Shown here in pieces: positions 54,646 to 63,960 of a stretch of 64,000 bases of DNA. The notes below the pieces were generated by a model. It was given only the letters and a program-made list of their open reading frames with translations. It was not told the origin of the DNA and ran no database searches. Every line of letters begins with the position of its first letter. The first letter of the stretch is position 1. This DNA comes from Sphaerochaeta sp. GTDB lineage: Bacteria > Spirochaetota > Spirochaetia > Sphaerochaetales > Sphaerochaetaceae. Where the stretch lies: assembly GCA_022482495.1 (NCBI GenBank), contig JAKVPA010000001.1, positions 460,851 to 524,850 on the forward strand, read 5' to 3'. A program made the position numbers and the translations under genes.

Positions 54646-56152
54646 ACAAGCTCCGGTATTCGTTCGGTTTGACGCCGGTCGTCTTGCGGAACAATTTGGT
54701 GAAGTACTTCACGTCGGAGTATCCCACTTCGTTGGCGATGGTCCCGATGGATTGGTGGGTCGTCCGAAGGAGTTCTTTGGCCTGGTCGATCCGAATCTGC
54801 ACCAATGCGTCCTGAAATCCCTGACCATCCCGTTCTTTCTTGAAGAGTCCGCTGAAGTACGGCGCGGAGAGACCTACCACCGAGGCAACGGTATCCAGTG
54901 ACATGTCACTGTCCCGGTAGTGCGCCTGCATGTATTCCAAGGCTTGCCGCACCGGGCGGATCACCGCTTGGGTGCGTGCGGCGTTCAACGTGTCGATGAA
55001 CGCAAGAATCGTAGAAACAAACCGTATCTTCATCACGGCAGTGGTATGGGACAGGCGGATCCCTTGGGAGAAGACATCCTCGTACCAGTCGAATCCGGAA
55101 CCGGTGCGTTCCTCCGCTTTGACGGCAAGGCGCTTGCCTGCATAGCGAAGCAGGGCTTCCCCGGCGACGGGATTGAGCTCCGCAGCCCGGGACGCCACAG
55201 CCTCCACGGCGGGGCGGAACGACGCTGAATCCAAGGAATCCATCGCCCGGTCACACTCCCCTTCCCAGGAGGAGAGTTCCTTCACCGGGTTTCCCGGATC
55301 GGTTTGCCGGGCGGATAAGATATTGCCTTGCCCGTCACGCCGAAGCGGCAGGCTGGAGGCAAGCAACGAGTGGTCCGAAGCAAGGTTTCCTTTGCTTTCC
55401 GTAACGCAGAGGGTGAAGGACAACGAAGGGAACAACTGACGGATCTGCAGGACATCCACCGCGATGGCATCGAGCAATCCGGTGATGGAAACGCTTGTCC
55501 CTTCTTCCAACACCAGGGAGAACAGGTCCAGGTCCCCCACATGGACGATGCCCTGTACTTCCGGGTAGCGTTGCAGGATCAGGCGGAGTTTCTCCGTGAC
55601 GGCATGGGAGAGATCCGGAGAAAGGATCGGCTCTTCGCTGTCCGTCTGCAGGGCGACCAGGAAAAGACGCGCCCCGGAAGAGATGGGATACGGCGCGCCG
55701 TGCTGGATGCCGTCCAACAAGCTTTGGTCGTTCTTTGATGCGTTGATGGCTTTCTCCGTTTGGTGGCGGGAGTGGATCTTTCCCACCAGTTTTGCAATGA
55801 CGGCGGACAGTTCCTTCTGGTCGATCGGCTTGAGGAGGTAATCCTCCACGCCGTAGGTGATGGCCTGCTTGGCGTAGTCAAACTGACCGTACCCGCTGAC
55901 GATGACGAACGAGGTGTCCGGAACGGAAGAAGAAAGGGAGGCGATCAACTCAAGGCCGCTCAAGCCTGGCATCTTGATGTCGGTGAACACGATATCCGGA
56001 TGGGTCTCCTCCACCAGACGCTTGCCCTCAATGCCGTTCTGGGCACTGCCGAGGAACACCAAACCATACGTCTCCCAGGGGATCAACGCCCTGAGAAGCC
56101 GGATGATGTGCACCTCATCGTCCAGAATGACCACCCCGATCGCCGTGTCCAT
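54638..56152 (-). CDS. AraC-type response regulator, YesN-like
   Basis: A 504-residue regulator. The receiver domain has Asp11/Asp12, the phospho-acceptor Asp58 in DIVFTDIKMPG and Lys108 in LLKPID. A middle region of about 270 residues follows without a known domain. The C-terminus has two AraC helix-turn-helices (LDTVASVVGLSAPYFSGLFKK and IANEVGYSDVKYFTKLFRK). It is the first gene of the six-gene operon, with GGAGG upstream of the ATG, and probably controls the transporter downstream. Confidence 0.93.
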   Translation of the reverse strand: MDTAIGVVILDDEVHIIRLLRALIPWETYGLVFLGSAQNGIEGKRLVEETHPDIVFTDIKMPGLSGLELIASLSSSVPDTSFVIVSGYGQFDYAKQAITYGVEDYLLKPIDQKELSAVIAKLVGKIHSRHQTEKAINASKNDQSLLDGIQHGAPYPISSGARLFLVALQTDSEEPILSPDLSHAVTEKLRLILQRYPEVQGIVHVGDLDLFSLVLEEGTSVSITGLLDAIAVDVLQIRQLFPSLSFTLCVTESKGNLASDHSLLASSLPLRRDGQGNILSARQTDPGNPVKELSSWEGECDRAMDSLDSASFRPAVEAVASRAAELNPVAGEALLRYAGKRLAVKAEERTGSGFDWYEDVFSQGIRLSHTTAVMKIRFVSTILAFIDTLNAARTQAVIRPVRQALEYMQAHYRDSDMSLDTVASVVGLSAPYFSGLFKKERDGQGFQDALVQIRIDQAKELLRTTHQSIGTIANEVGYSDVKYFTKLFRKTTGVKPNEYRSLYG

Positions 56153-56209
56153 GCCGCCTCCTTCATCGGGAAAAGTATACCGCAGAATTGGAGGATAGGA
56201 AGGGAAAAA

Positions 56210-59200
56210 TCAGTGGATCGCCTCTTTCCAGGCTTTCACCTGCTCCACGCACCAAGAGGTTTGGTCCCGAACCTGATACACCCAGAACCGGAGGACATCC
56301 CATCCCAAGTCCCGCAACCGACGGTTGCGGATCTGGTCGCTCAGGCAGTACCGGCCACCCCAGACACGGTGGCACATCAGACCATCCACTTCAATGTCCA
56401 GCTTGCGGTCTCCTACCAGAATGGCAAAATCAAGCCGGTATTGCTCCACCGGATACTGCACTGCAGGGAGGATCCTCCCATCGTACAGCGCTTGATACAA
56501 CACTTTTCCCCAAGGAGAAACCTGATCGGGATTGTTCACCTGGGAATATTTACGGGATGCGGGATATGAGTGTTCAAAAGGTTGTTCTCGTTCAAGGGAC
56601 TGCGCATAGGTGACATAATGTTCCAGATAAGGGACGCCACAGTTCCCACAAAAAAGCGAGATCGCCAATGACAAGCAATACCGCCCGCGCCCGGGTCACG
56701 GCGACATTGAACAGATTCCCCGTCTTCTGTAAAAACGTCAGGGCGCTTTCCGTGACGCCGGGAGCGACTACCGGAGAGAACAGGATCATATCACGTTCAT
56801 CCCCTTGGAACGCGTGGAACGTGTTGATGGTGCATGCATTGTTGCTGTCCAGATGCCCGTGGAGCGTTTCGTCATTTGCCACCAAGGCATTGATCACATC
56901 CGCTTGGGCACGGAATGGGGTCACCACTCCTAATGATCCCTGATATCCGGACGCGATCAATTTTCTCAAGGAAGTGACCACGGCGTTGGCTTCCGGCCGA
57001 TTGACCAAACCACCCTGAGCCGAAGGACGGACCGTCAATCCTTTGATGTTTTTCCAATAGATGCCAGGCCGGGTGTTGCGGGGAGGATTGAGGGAAGCAT
57101 CCACCGTTGCGATCCGAAGTTGACCGTCATAAAATTCCTGGTTGGAGAACTCGATGATGGAAGAAGTACTTCGATGGTGTTCTTTCAACCCGATGATCTG
57201 CTCAGGAGTGACCGATGCAGCGGCAAGGCCATACAAGGAATTGGACGTATAGGACCATTCGGAAGGGATACCGTACCGTTCCAACAGGGAATAGTCCAGT
57301 TGTCCGGGAATCGTTGTGATATATTCCAGTTGTTTGGGGCCTCCGATGATGACCGCACGCTTGGCCCGGTACAACAGGGGAAGCGCTGAAGCGATATCGC
57401 ATTGGCTTGCCTCATCGATCACCACCAGGTCAAAGAATCCCGGCACCAGGGGAATCCTCCCCTTCGCCGAAAGGGAGGTGACTGACCAACACGGTAAAAA
57501 CAGGGTGAGATTACGTTGGAGGTGTGAAATCTTCTGGGAAAGCGAAGGTGCCACGGGACCATTTGTATTTGCTGCGATCCGAAGCAACGTGAGGACCTCA
57601 ACCATCTGCATCCGTTGTTCCTCTGTCAACGTATTGGGTTGCACAAGCACCCATTGCGCCCAAAAGCGGGAGGCGGCCCACCGAACTACGGAAGCCTGTT
57701 TGTCCCACGCAGCTTCCAACCCTTCGATCGTACGCGCTTTTTCCAACGTGGAAAGCGATGCTTGATAATCCCCAACCTTTTCCAGAAGGTCCAACCAAGC
57801 ACCCCACGTGTTGGTTGCCGCAAAAAACGCCGCTTCATCCCTCCAGTTCTCAGGCAACGGGATGAAATCCTTCAGATTCCAAGAACAGAAATGATCGTTG
57901 AGTTCCGTTCGCAGACGTTGGTACTTTTGTTGCAAGGGTTGGACGAACCGTCCAGGGAACAACCGGCCGCGGATCGTCTTCACCCATCGCAGGGCATCCG
58001 CTCTTGCTTGCTTGCAGGCTCCATATTCCGCTGACCAGCGGGACCATTGTTTCCTGTCGTACCGGTCGAACACGGATGCCCATTTCTCCCGTGAATCGCA
58101 CAGGTTCTGTCCAAAGGCATCCACCTTGTTCCGCAGGTCCACCACATGGCTGCGTTCCGCTTCCAAGGCTTTCAGTTTGGCAAGCTCTTGCCGGTATTCC
58201 TGTTCATACCGCTCGGCTTCAATACGCTCCGCTTCGTGACCAGCCGGGAAAGTACCTGTTCGACCAACGGAATGATGTGGGAAGCGTTGAACGCGCCTCC
58301 CATCCGAAGCATGATGGGTCGGGGACCGAGGGCGTTGATCCGGTTCTCCACCACATCAACCGCTTTGTTGTTCCTGCTGGAGAACAACACCTTTTCCTCT
58401 TGGAAAACCGCAGTTGACCAACAACTGTGTGACAACCTGGGGTTTACCTGTTCCTGGTGGTCCCGTAATGATGGTAAGGGGATCGCACAACCCATGCTGT
58501 ATGGCATCCCGTTGTTCTTCGTTAAGGGGCAGGACTTCAAGCGTTTCCATTGGCTCTAAGCCAACTGGTACGGAAACATGCTCAAACAACGGTCCCAATG
58601 CCGTTTTCTGCAATTCAGAGAAAGGAGTCTGGGAAAGCTTTGCCAATTCCCCTTCCAGCCCCAACGTATAGGGGGAGCGTTCCAATACACAAAACAGCGC
58701 GCGGTTGTACACGCCTTCTTCGGAAAGGGAAGAGATGGGTGCTTCATGCTGCAGTTGGAAAGGATCAAGCGTCTCTTTCCATCCCCAGGCCCGAATGCTT
58801 TACAACTTCCGAACCAATGCCGCCACATCAACCGCCGCTTGCGTCGCGTTCAGTCCAAGTTCTTCATCCAAGCGAAGGACGTCATACACCGGAGCTTCAC
58901 TCCTCAGGTCAGTGAACGGTTTGACCGCTTCCAGGTTGATCACAGGCTGGGTTGCCAGTTCGCATCGTCCTTGGGAGATGTCTACCGAAAACAGAAAGAT
59001 GGGGATGAGCGTCATCCGAGGGGAAGCGGAAGATGCAGCACGTTTTGCAAGCAAGACAGGATAGCCTACGTACGCCGTGGTGTTAGTCCGGCTTGCAGCG
59101 CCTTGCCGCACCAGGTCCGCCACAGCGGGATCACCACCATCAAGGCCAAAGGTGGAAAGTTCAACATAATGAGATTTGTCATGGATCAGATCAAGGGCGA

Positions 59201-59282
59201 TACCAGTCCCATTATCCTGCATCAAACATTCCAGGTAATACGTGCAAAGGTGATCAAACTGTAAGGTAGGCTCCCGTTCCAT
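56210..59282 (-). pseudogene. Decayed SF1 helicase (AAA_11/AAA_12) with C-terminal nuclease-like domain
   Basis: Ancestral protein of about 1,020 residues. N-terminal DHLCTYYLECL to AALVRKL is followed by a premature TAA at 58800-58802. Same-frame reading continues to the Walker A GPPGTGKPQVV, where Ser is now Pro. A frameshift near 58410 leads to SSRNNKAVDVVENRI, one near 58255 leads to a coiled coil and the helicase core (VVIDEASQCDIASAL, GLKEHHRSTSSI, TINTFHAFQGDERDM). One near 56655 leads to the C-terminal SPWGKVLYQAL, LDFAILVGDRKLDIEVDG and LGWDVLRFW, resembling Vsr/DUF559-type nucleases. Such helicase-nuclease proteins are found in defence islands. With one nonsense and three frameshifts it is dead. 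Confidence 0.75.
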
Positions 59283-59439
59283 CCCGACTCCCCACAGGAG
59301 TATAGCACAAATGCATATCTTTCATGGAAAAGCAACAACATCGATCCGCAGACAATAGACATCTGAAAATCTCGCAGAAACACCACGCCCCAACCATTCA
59401 CAAAAACCAATACGTCATATACAGGAAAAGTTCCCTCCA

Positions 59440-60067
59440 TCAGAACCTTTGACAGCTCGTTTCCTTCAGAAAGGTTTTGAACGCATCTTCCTTTCCCTTC
59501 GTCATACGAAACCAGCAAGTTCTTGAATGCGTTGACGTTTTCCTCAGGAATCACAGTAGGCCCTCCCCCTTTCCGATGAGAAAATGATTGGCGAAGAGTA
59601 CGGCGGCACGCTTGTTCCCATCACCATATATTTGCGTTTTCATGTAATACAGGCACAGATTAATGGCGATATCGAAGGGAGATTGACCTGATGCAACGAC
59701 CATAGCGAGATGATCCTTCACATACGGCTCCATCGGCATGGGGGAATGTATGTGGTTCCCCCAATGGTGACAGGAACGCTTCGGATGCTTCCCCCATGTT
59801 CGTAGAATCCTTCATTGACCAACCGGGCAATGGTACAGAGAATAGCGTAATCGCTTTTAGCGGCAATGACGTCCTTGTCCAAGATACATCCCATGCATGT
59901 TTCAGATTGATGATCTTCTGGACATCCGTTGGGGTGACCCCGCTGACCTTCCCATTCTCAAGAATCGTCTCGGTCTGGGGAAATGTCGTGGCGACGCCTT
60001 CCAGGACCGCCTGGTCATAGATCAACGTTTTCACATTCGCTCTGGCGAAATCCAGATTTCTGGCCAC
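59440..60067 (-). pseudogene. Decayed Fic-family (AMP-transferase type) gene
   Basis: Reads from VARNLDFARANVKTLIYDQAV, FPQTETILENGKVSGVTPTDVQKIINLKHAWD, then in another frame ILDKDVIAAKSDYAIL, RLVNEGFYEHGGSIRSVPV, then PMEPYVKDHLAM and MKTQIYGDGNKRAAVLFANHFL, the Fic motif region. It ends EDAFKTFLKETSCQRF with a TGA at 59440. The Fic active site here is QIYGDGNKR; the usual HPF His is Gln. I recall close relatives with this form, so it is not by itself a lesion. Frameshifts lie near 59893, 59745, 59557 and 59490. The ATG of the original start also seems lost after the partner gene. Confidence 0.7.
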
Positions 60068-60100
60068 ACGTTCTGAAAGGGTACCTTCCTGATACCCCTC

Positions 60101-60360
60101 TTACGCAAGTTGTCGTTCGATGGCCCTAAGGCTTTTTCTCAGGCTTCTCGCTTCAGCGGCTTGGCGAAGAAGGAGGGCATGGAGTTCTTCGGAATATCTG
60201 TCGACATACTGGGATTTCAGTTTTCCAGCCAGGCGTTTTCGTACATAGAGATATTTGCTCCCCCTATCTCTTTTACCTCAATACTGCCCTCATAGGAGAT
60301 CAACCGCGACCTGGCTTCAAGCTCGGCTCGTTGACGAAGCAATTGGGGAACATCAGTCAC
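60101..60360 (-). pseudogene. Decayed small partner of the Fic gene
   Basis: GTG start at 60360 with AAGGAG 7 nt before it. The frame gives VTDVPQLLRQRAELEARSRL and EVKEIGGANIS, then shifts near 60245 to VRKRLAGKLKSQYVDRYSEE and ends at a TAA at 60101. About 86 residues when repaired. I do not know its family. Its place just before the Fic gene suggests an antitoxin or partner. Confidence 0.5.
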
Positions 60361-60373
60361 GAAACTCTCCTTG

Positions 60374-60414
60374 TAGGGAACTTATCAAGTGACTTTTACC
60401 AAGAAAGTTCCCTA
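60374..60414. promoter_or_regulatory. 10-bp inverted repeat upstream of the Fic operon
   Basis: TAGGGAACTT (60374-60383) and AAGTTCCCTA (60405-60414) are exact reverse complements with a 21-nt spacer. It sits just before the partner gene start, where an autoregulating antitoxin would bind. It is still perfect although the genes have decayed. Confidence 0.6.
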
Positions 60415-60459
60415 AACAGCAAGAAGGAAGCGAACCTTACCTTCCAATAAGCAATGTTT

Positions 60460-61128
60460 TCAGGATTTCGAGGGATACAGCGTTTTTAGTTTATTCTCAC
60501 ACGAAAGACAATCTTTCCGGAAGTCACAGAGTTTGCACTGCTCCACATACTGGAGCATTTCGCCTACTTCAGAAAAGGAACGTTGAAAGGGTTTGGTATC
60601 CATTTCGACTTGGTGAAGAATGTTTGTTCCATTGGAGAGTGCGCGATCATATTGGCCATCCTTCTCCATCGCTTTGAAACAAGTCAATGATTCAAGGAAT
60701 TTTTGGTTCTTCATATAGTCAGGGATAAAGCGATGAAGTTCCCGAAGGACTTCATCGCATGTCTGAAACACACGTGTTTTGGGATAAGCATGGAAATGGA
60801 GAAGGAACCAAAATTCAATGCATGGATAGCTGGTAATGGGAATAATGCGTTTTGGAAGCCGCTTACACTCATTTTTGAATGTCTGTAAACGTTGCGTATT
60901 TTGAGCAATGGTATCCAAATCCAGAACACAGAAGACAAGGTCATAGGATTGATTCACCAAGTCCTTGGCTTTCCGAAACAATGCGGAGAAATCTGAATGG
61001 CCTGGTAGTTCTGGCTTGAGCGTAAAGGTATAACGCCTATCTTTCCGAATATATTCAAAATAAAACCACTCTGTAGGTCCTTCACCAACAATGGCGATCG
61101 CTTTTTTCAGTTTTCTCCGTTGCCTCAT
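60460..61128 (-). CDS. RloB-like protein (AbiLii-type, TOPRIM-fold)
   Basis: A 222-residue protein. IAIVGEGPTEWFYFEYI (GEGPTE at 15-20) and VLDLD (68-72) give the TOPRIM acidic pattern, followed by YPCIEFWFLLHF, a hallmark of RloB. Two CxxC pairs near the C-terminus (CKLC and CLSC) may bind zinc. RloB proteins act with a RloA ATPase in phage exclusion such as AbiL. Its ATG directly follows the stop of the RloA-like gene. It appears intact. Confidence 0.82.
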   Translation of the reverse strand: MRQRRKLKKAIAIVGEGPTEWFYFEYIRKDRRYTFTLKPELPGHSDFSALFRKAKDLVNQSYDLVFCVLDLDTIAQNTQRLQTFKNECKRLPKRIIPITSYPCIEFWFLLHFHAYPKTRVFQTCDEVLRELHRFIPDYMKNQKFLESLTCFKAMEKDGQYDRALSNGTNILHQVEMDTKPFQRSFSEVGEMLQYVEQCKLCDFRKDCLSCENKLKTLYPSKS

Positions 61129-62433
61129 TTACTGTTCCTTTTTGTTCTGAAGGAACGGACTCCCCAAGTGAGGTACCGCACCCAATTTTCCACTTTGATA
61201 GAAGTTCATCAGACTGACATGCTTGTGCAGGTTGAAATCCTCTGCCGGATAATACACTGAAGCGCCATCATCTTCTTTCTCACAAAACCACACCATGTCG
61301 TTTCGCATGTAGTCTTTGTCCATCAACGACTGTTCATGCGTAGCTACCAGAAGTTGTGATTGTGCAGCGTTCAACAGGAAAACTCGAAGGAAGAATGAGA
61401 TAAGCTCGGGATGCAACGAAGTTTCCAACTCATCGATCGCAACAAATGAATGTGTATTGACCAAGAGATTGAGCACCCCACTCAAGCCAAAATATCGACG
61501 GGTTCCAGCGGATTCGAGCTCAATGGGAAAGGGTTTCGTCGTTCCATTTTCCAATGCATGCTGCAGGAACAGTTCCTTCGTCTTGATCTTCTTTTCTTTC
61601 TTCAATTGCTCAAGTACCTCTTTGGGAGCACCTTGGGCTTCAAACATTGAGAGCATCTGATCCGACACATTATGCTGCGCTTCTTTGATCTGAAGATCAG
61701 ATACTTGGAAATCGGCTTTCTTGAGCAATTGAACATAAAAATCTTTTTTCGACGCGTCCTTGGCAAGTGTGTTGATGCTCCAATTCAGCAACGAAGTATC
61801 CGGCTCGATACAAGGAAGGAACATCTCCTTGAAAAAGGTCACCACACCCTCCAGGACTGGAGAATGGATGTTTGTTTTTTGATACGCAAACAGCACACTC
61901 CCATTTCCCAATGTGTTCCCACTCAGAATAGTTTTTTCTTTCGCAGAAAGGCCACATACTTTCCCTACGGTAAGCTTGGCTACCTTTTCCACCACATCAA
62001 AAGTCCGGGAGAATACCAATGTTTTCCTTCCTTCCGGGCGGTAGGAAAGCTGTTCACTGGGAATTGTGTTTTCCTGTACGGAGATGTCATATTGGTAGTT
62101 GATACCACCAATGTAAAACACTAAAGAGAAGGTACTTGGTTTCTGAGCCATTGCATCATCCAACGCGAATGGTTCGTACAATGTCTCTTCATCTTTCGTT
62201 TCCGGTCCGTCCAACACGAGATCGCGAAGTGTGTCAAACGCAAGGATCATATTCGTCTTCCCTGAGGCATTGTAGCCGTACAACACCCCCAGCTTCAACA
62301 GATCCACATGGTCATTCACATGAATCAAAAGGTGTTCGTCCGCATCATTCTTCATCTTCTTGTTGACGATGAAGCTCAGCGTCTGCGTTTCCTTGATGGA
62401 ACGATAATTTGTAACAGAAAATGAAGAAATCAT
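61129..62433 (-). CDS. RloA-like AAA/ABC-type ATPase (AbiLi-type)
   Basis: A 434-residue ATPase of the OLD/RecF-like class. Walker A is GYNASGKT (53-60), the signature region is ESAGTRRYFGL (307-317), Walker B is VAIDELE (331-337), and ATHEQS (364-369) is the switch. It is paired with an RloB-like gene, the layout of AbiL/RloAB defence systems. I chose the ATG at 62433 (M-I-S-S-F-S-V-T-N-Y), the typical N-terminus; an in-frame ATG at 62502 would lie upstream of the palindrome. Confidence 0.85.
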   Translation of the reverse strand: MISSFSVTNYRSIKETQTLSFIVNKKMKNDADEHLLIHVNDHVDLLKLGVLYGYNASGKTNMILAFDTLRDLVLDGPETKDEETLYEPFALDDAMAQKPSTFSLVFYIGGINYQYDISVQENTIPSEQLSYRPEGRKTLVFSRTFDVVEKVAKLTVGKVCGLSAKEKTILSGNTLGNGSVLFAYQKTNIHSPVLEGVVTFFKEMFLPCIEPDTSLLNWSINTLAKDASKKDFYVQLLKKADFQVSDLQIKEAQHNVSDQMLSMFEAQGAPKEVLEQLKKEKKIKTKELFLQHALENGTTKPFPIELESAGTRRYFGLSGVLNLLVNTHSFVAIDELETSLHPELISFFLRVFLLNAAQSQLLVATHEQSLMDKDYMRNDMVWFCEKEDDGASVYYPAEDFNLHKHVSLMNFYQSGKLGAVPHLGSPFLQNKKEQ

Positions 62434-62446
62434 TATTTTTATTCCT

Positions 62447-62471
62447 ATTATACGTAAAATATTTACGTATA
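62447..62471 (-). promoter_or_regulatory. Palindrome over the -10 of the RloAB operon
   Basis: TATACGTAAA-ata-TTTACGTATA (62449-62471) has perfect 10-bp arms. A perfect minus-strand -10 TATAAT (62447-62452) overlaps its end, and the RloA-like start is 14-20 nt further down. No good -35 was seen, so the promoter may need an activator, or the palindrome may be a repressor site. Confidence 0.6.
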
Positions 62472-62502
62472 TTAGAGTAACATTTACATTCTTTGACGTC
62501 AA

Positions 62503-62655
62503 TCATTCCAACGCTTCATTTATTTAAAAATTGGTACTTCCTCATTTCTTGTCGATTCTCAAAGACCTTTTGTTCGCCTTTCTCAGGTTTTTATTCCACA
62601 CTCTTTCTTTTCGTTGTTCCCCGAAAGGTACGCCCAGACGCCGATCACACCCTCC
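62503..62655. other. Short gene-free stretch with a possible gene tail next to the IS
   Basis: No clear gene. A minus-strand frame (MEGVIGVWAYLSG then NNEKKECGIKT) ends near 62586 and begins at the IS junction. It could be the 3' end of a membrane-protein gene interrupted by the IS, but it is too short to judge. Confidence 0.3.
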
Positions 62656-62731
62656 ATGCTAAGACCTGAAAGCAGGACAGAGGGGGTGAAAAATAAGGAA
62701 TATCTGCTATCCTTGGAAAGGAGAGGCAGAC

Positions 62732-63022
62732 ATGGGGAAAAACCGGAAGACGTATCAGGAGTCATTCAAGAAGCAGGTGGCGATCGAGGCGCTGGAAAGC
62801 AAGAAGACAGTAGCGGAAATCGCTTCTGAGAACGGGATCACGCCCGGCATGGTGTCAATGTGGCGGAAATCGTTCATCGAAGGAGACTTCAGCAAGGATC
62901 TGGGGAAGACGCGCAAGGAGCTGGAAGAAAAGCAGAAAGCGCTGGATGCGGCGACGATGGCGCTGGGGAAAGCCCAGCTGGAGATCGAACTGCTCAAAAA
63001 AAAAGTGAATCCGCAGGGATGA
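62732..63022 (+). CDS. IS3-family transposase OrfA, copy 2
   Basis: Identical in protein sequence to the OrfA at 42977-43267, with the same helix-turn-helix, leucine-rich tail and A9 slippage run (62996-63004). Confidence 0.9.
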   Translation: MGKNRKTYQESFKKQVAIEALESKKTVAEIASENGITPGMVSMWRKSFIEGDFSKDLGKTRKELEEKQKALDAATMALGKAQLEIELLKKKVNPQG

Positions 63023-63960
63023 GCGTCTACGAGCTGGTGGACCATGAAAGCGCAGTGGAATACCTTCGCGGGGGCCTTGGCCTTCCGGTATCCGGCCAAT
63101 GCCGTCTCCTGGGAATCTCCCGGAGCAGGTATTACCAGTGGAGGAAGCTGCGGGAAGCCAGGAAAGCAATGCCTGAACGGCAATATGATGGGCGGAAAGA
63201 AGAAGAACTCGCATTGGTTGACAAGATCCTAGGCGTCTGGACGGAGAATCCGGCCTGGGGATACCGGAAACTGGGCAGGTACCTGCAGCGGAACGGTTTC
63301 CCCTCAGCCACGGAGAAACGGGTGCGTCTCATCTACCAGCGGCTGGGCATCCATGGGGTCTCCCCGGTGTTCCGCACCACCCGCCAGCCGAAAGGGAAAT
63401 GCCTGAAGCACCCGTATCTGTTGAGGGGGAAGAAGATACGGTTCTCCAACCAGGTATGGGAGACGGACATCACCTACATCCGTCTTCCCGGAGGGATGGT
63501 GTATCTGACGGCGTTCATCGACGTGTACAGCCGGAGGATCCTGTCCTGGAGCCTCGGGCGCACGATGGAAAGCGGGTTATGCGTCGACGCGCTGCATGAG
63601 GCGGTCATGAACCATGGGATACCGGCGATCCTGAACACGGACTGCGGAAGCCAGTATCTGGGTGGTGATTTCCTTGATGCCGCCTCCAGTTACGGGATCG
63701 AGATCAGCAACGACTCGGTGGGGAGATGCCTCGATGACGTGTTTATTGAACGAACGTGGCGGACCCTGAAATATGAATGCATCTTCCTTCATGAGTGGGG
63801 CACGATGGAGGAACTGGAGAAGGGATTGGGGATATTCATCAGGAAGTTCAACTTCGAGCGGCCCCATCAGTCGCTTGATTACCGGACGCCGGACGAAGTG
63901 TATACGGACGGACGTTTCCCGTCAGCGGGGGACGAACCGAAGAAGACTGAGGTGGCATAG
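63019..63960 (+). CDS. IS3-family transposase OrfB (DDE), copy 2
   Basis: Differs from the first copy by one residue (SGQC instead of SDQC near residue 26). All three DDE segments (WETDITYI, NTDCGSQY, FIERTWRTLKYE) are intact, so the element is presumably active. Confidence 0.92.
   Translation: MSVYELVDHESAVEYLRGGLGLPVSGQCRLLGISRSRYYQWRKLREARKAMPERQYDGRKEEELALVDKILGVWTENPAWGYRKLGRYLQRNGFPSATEKRVRLIYQRLGIHGVSPVFRTTRQPKGKCLKHPYLLRGKKIRFSNQVWETDITYIRLPGGMVYLTAFIDVYSRRILSWSLGRTMESGLCVDALHEAVMNHGIPAILNTDCGSQYLGGDFLDAASSYGIEISNDSVGRCLDDVFIERTWRTLKYECIFLHEWGTMEELEKGLGIFIRKFNFERPHQSLDYRTPDEVYTDGRFPSAGDEPKKTEVA

Noticed and set aside
59551..59739. Loss of the Fic catalytic His as the reason for decay
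   Set aside because: The QIYGDGNKR form resembles that of close relatives I recall, so it is not counted as a lesion. The frameshifts are.
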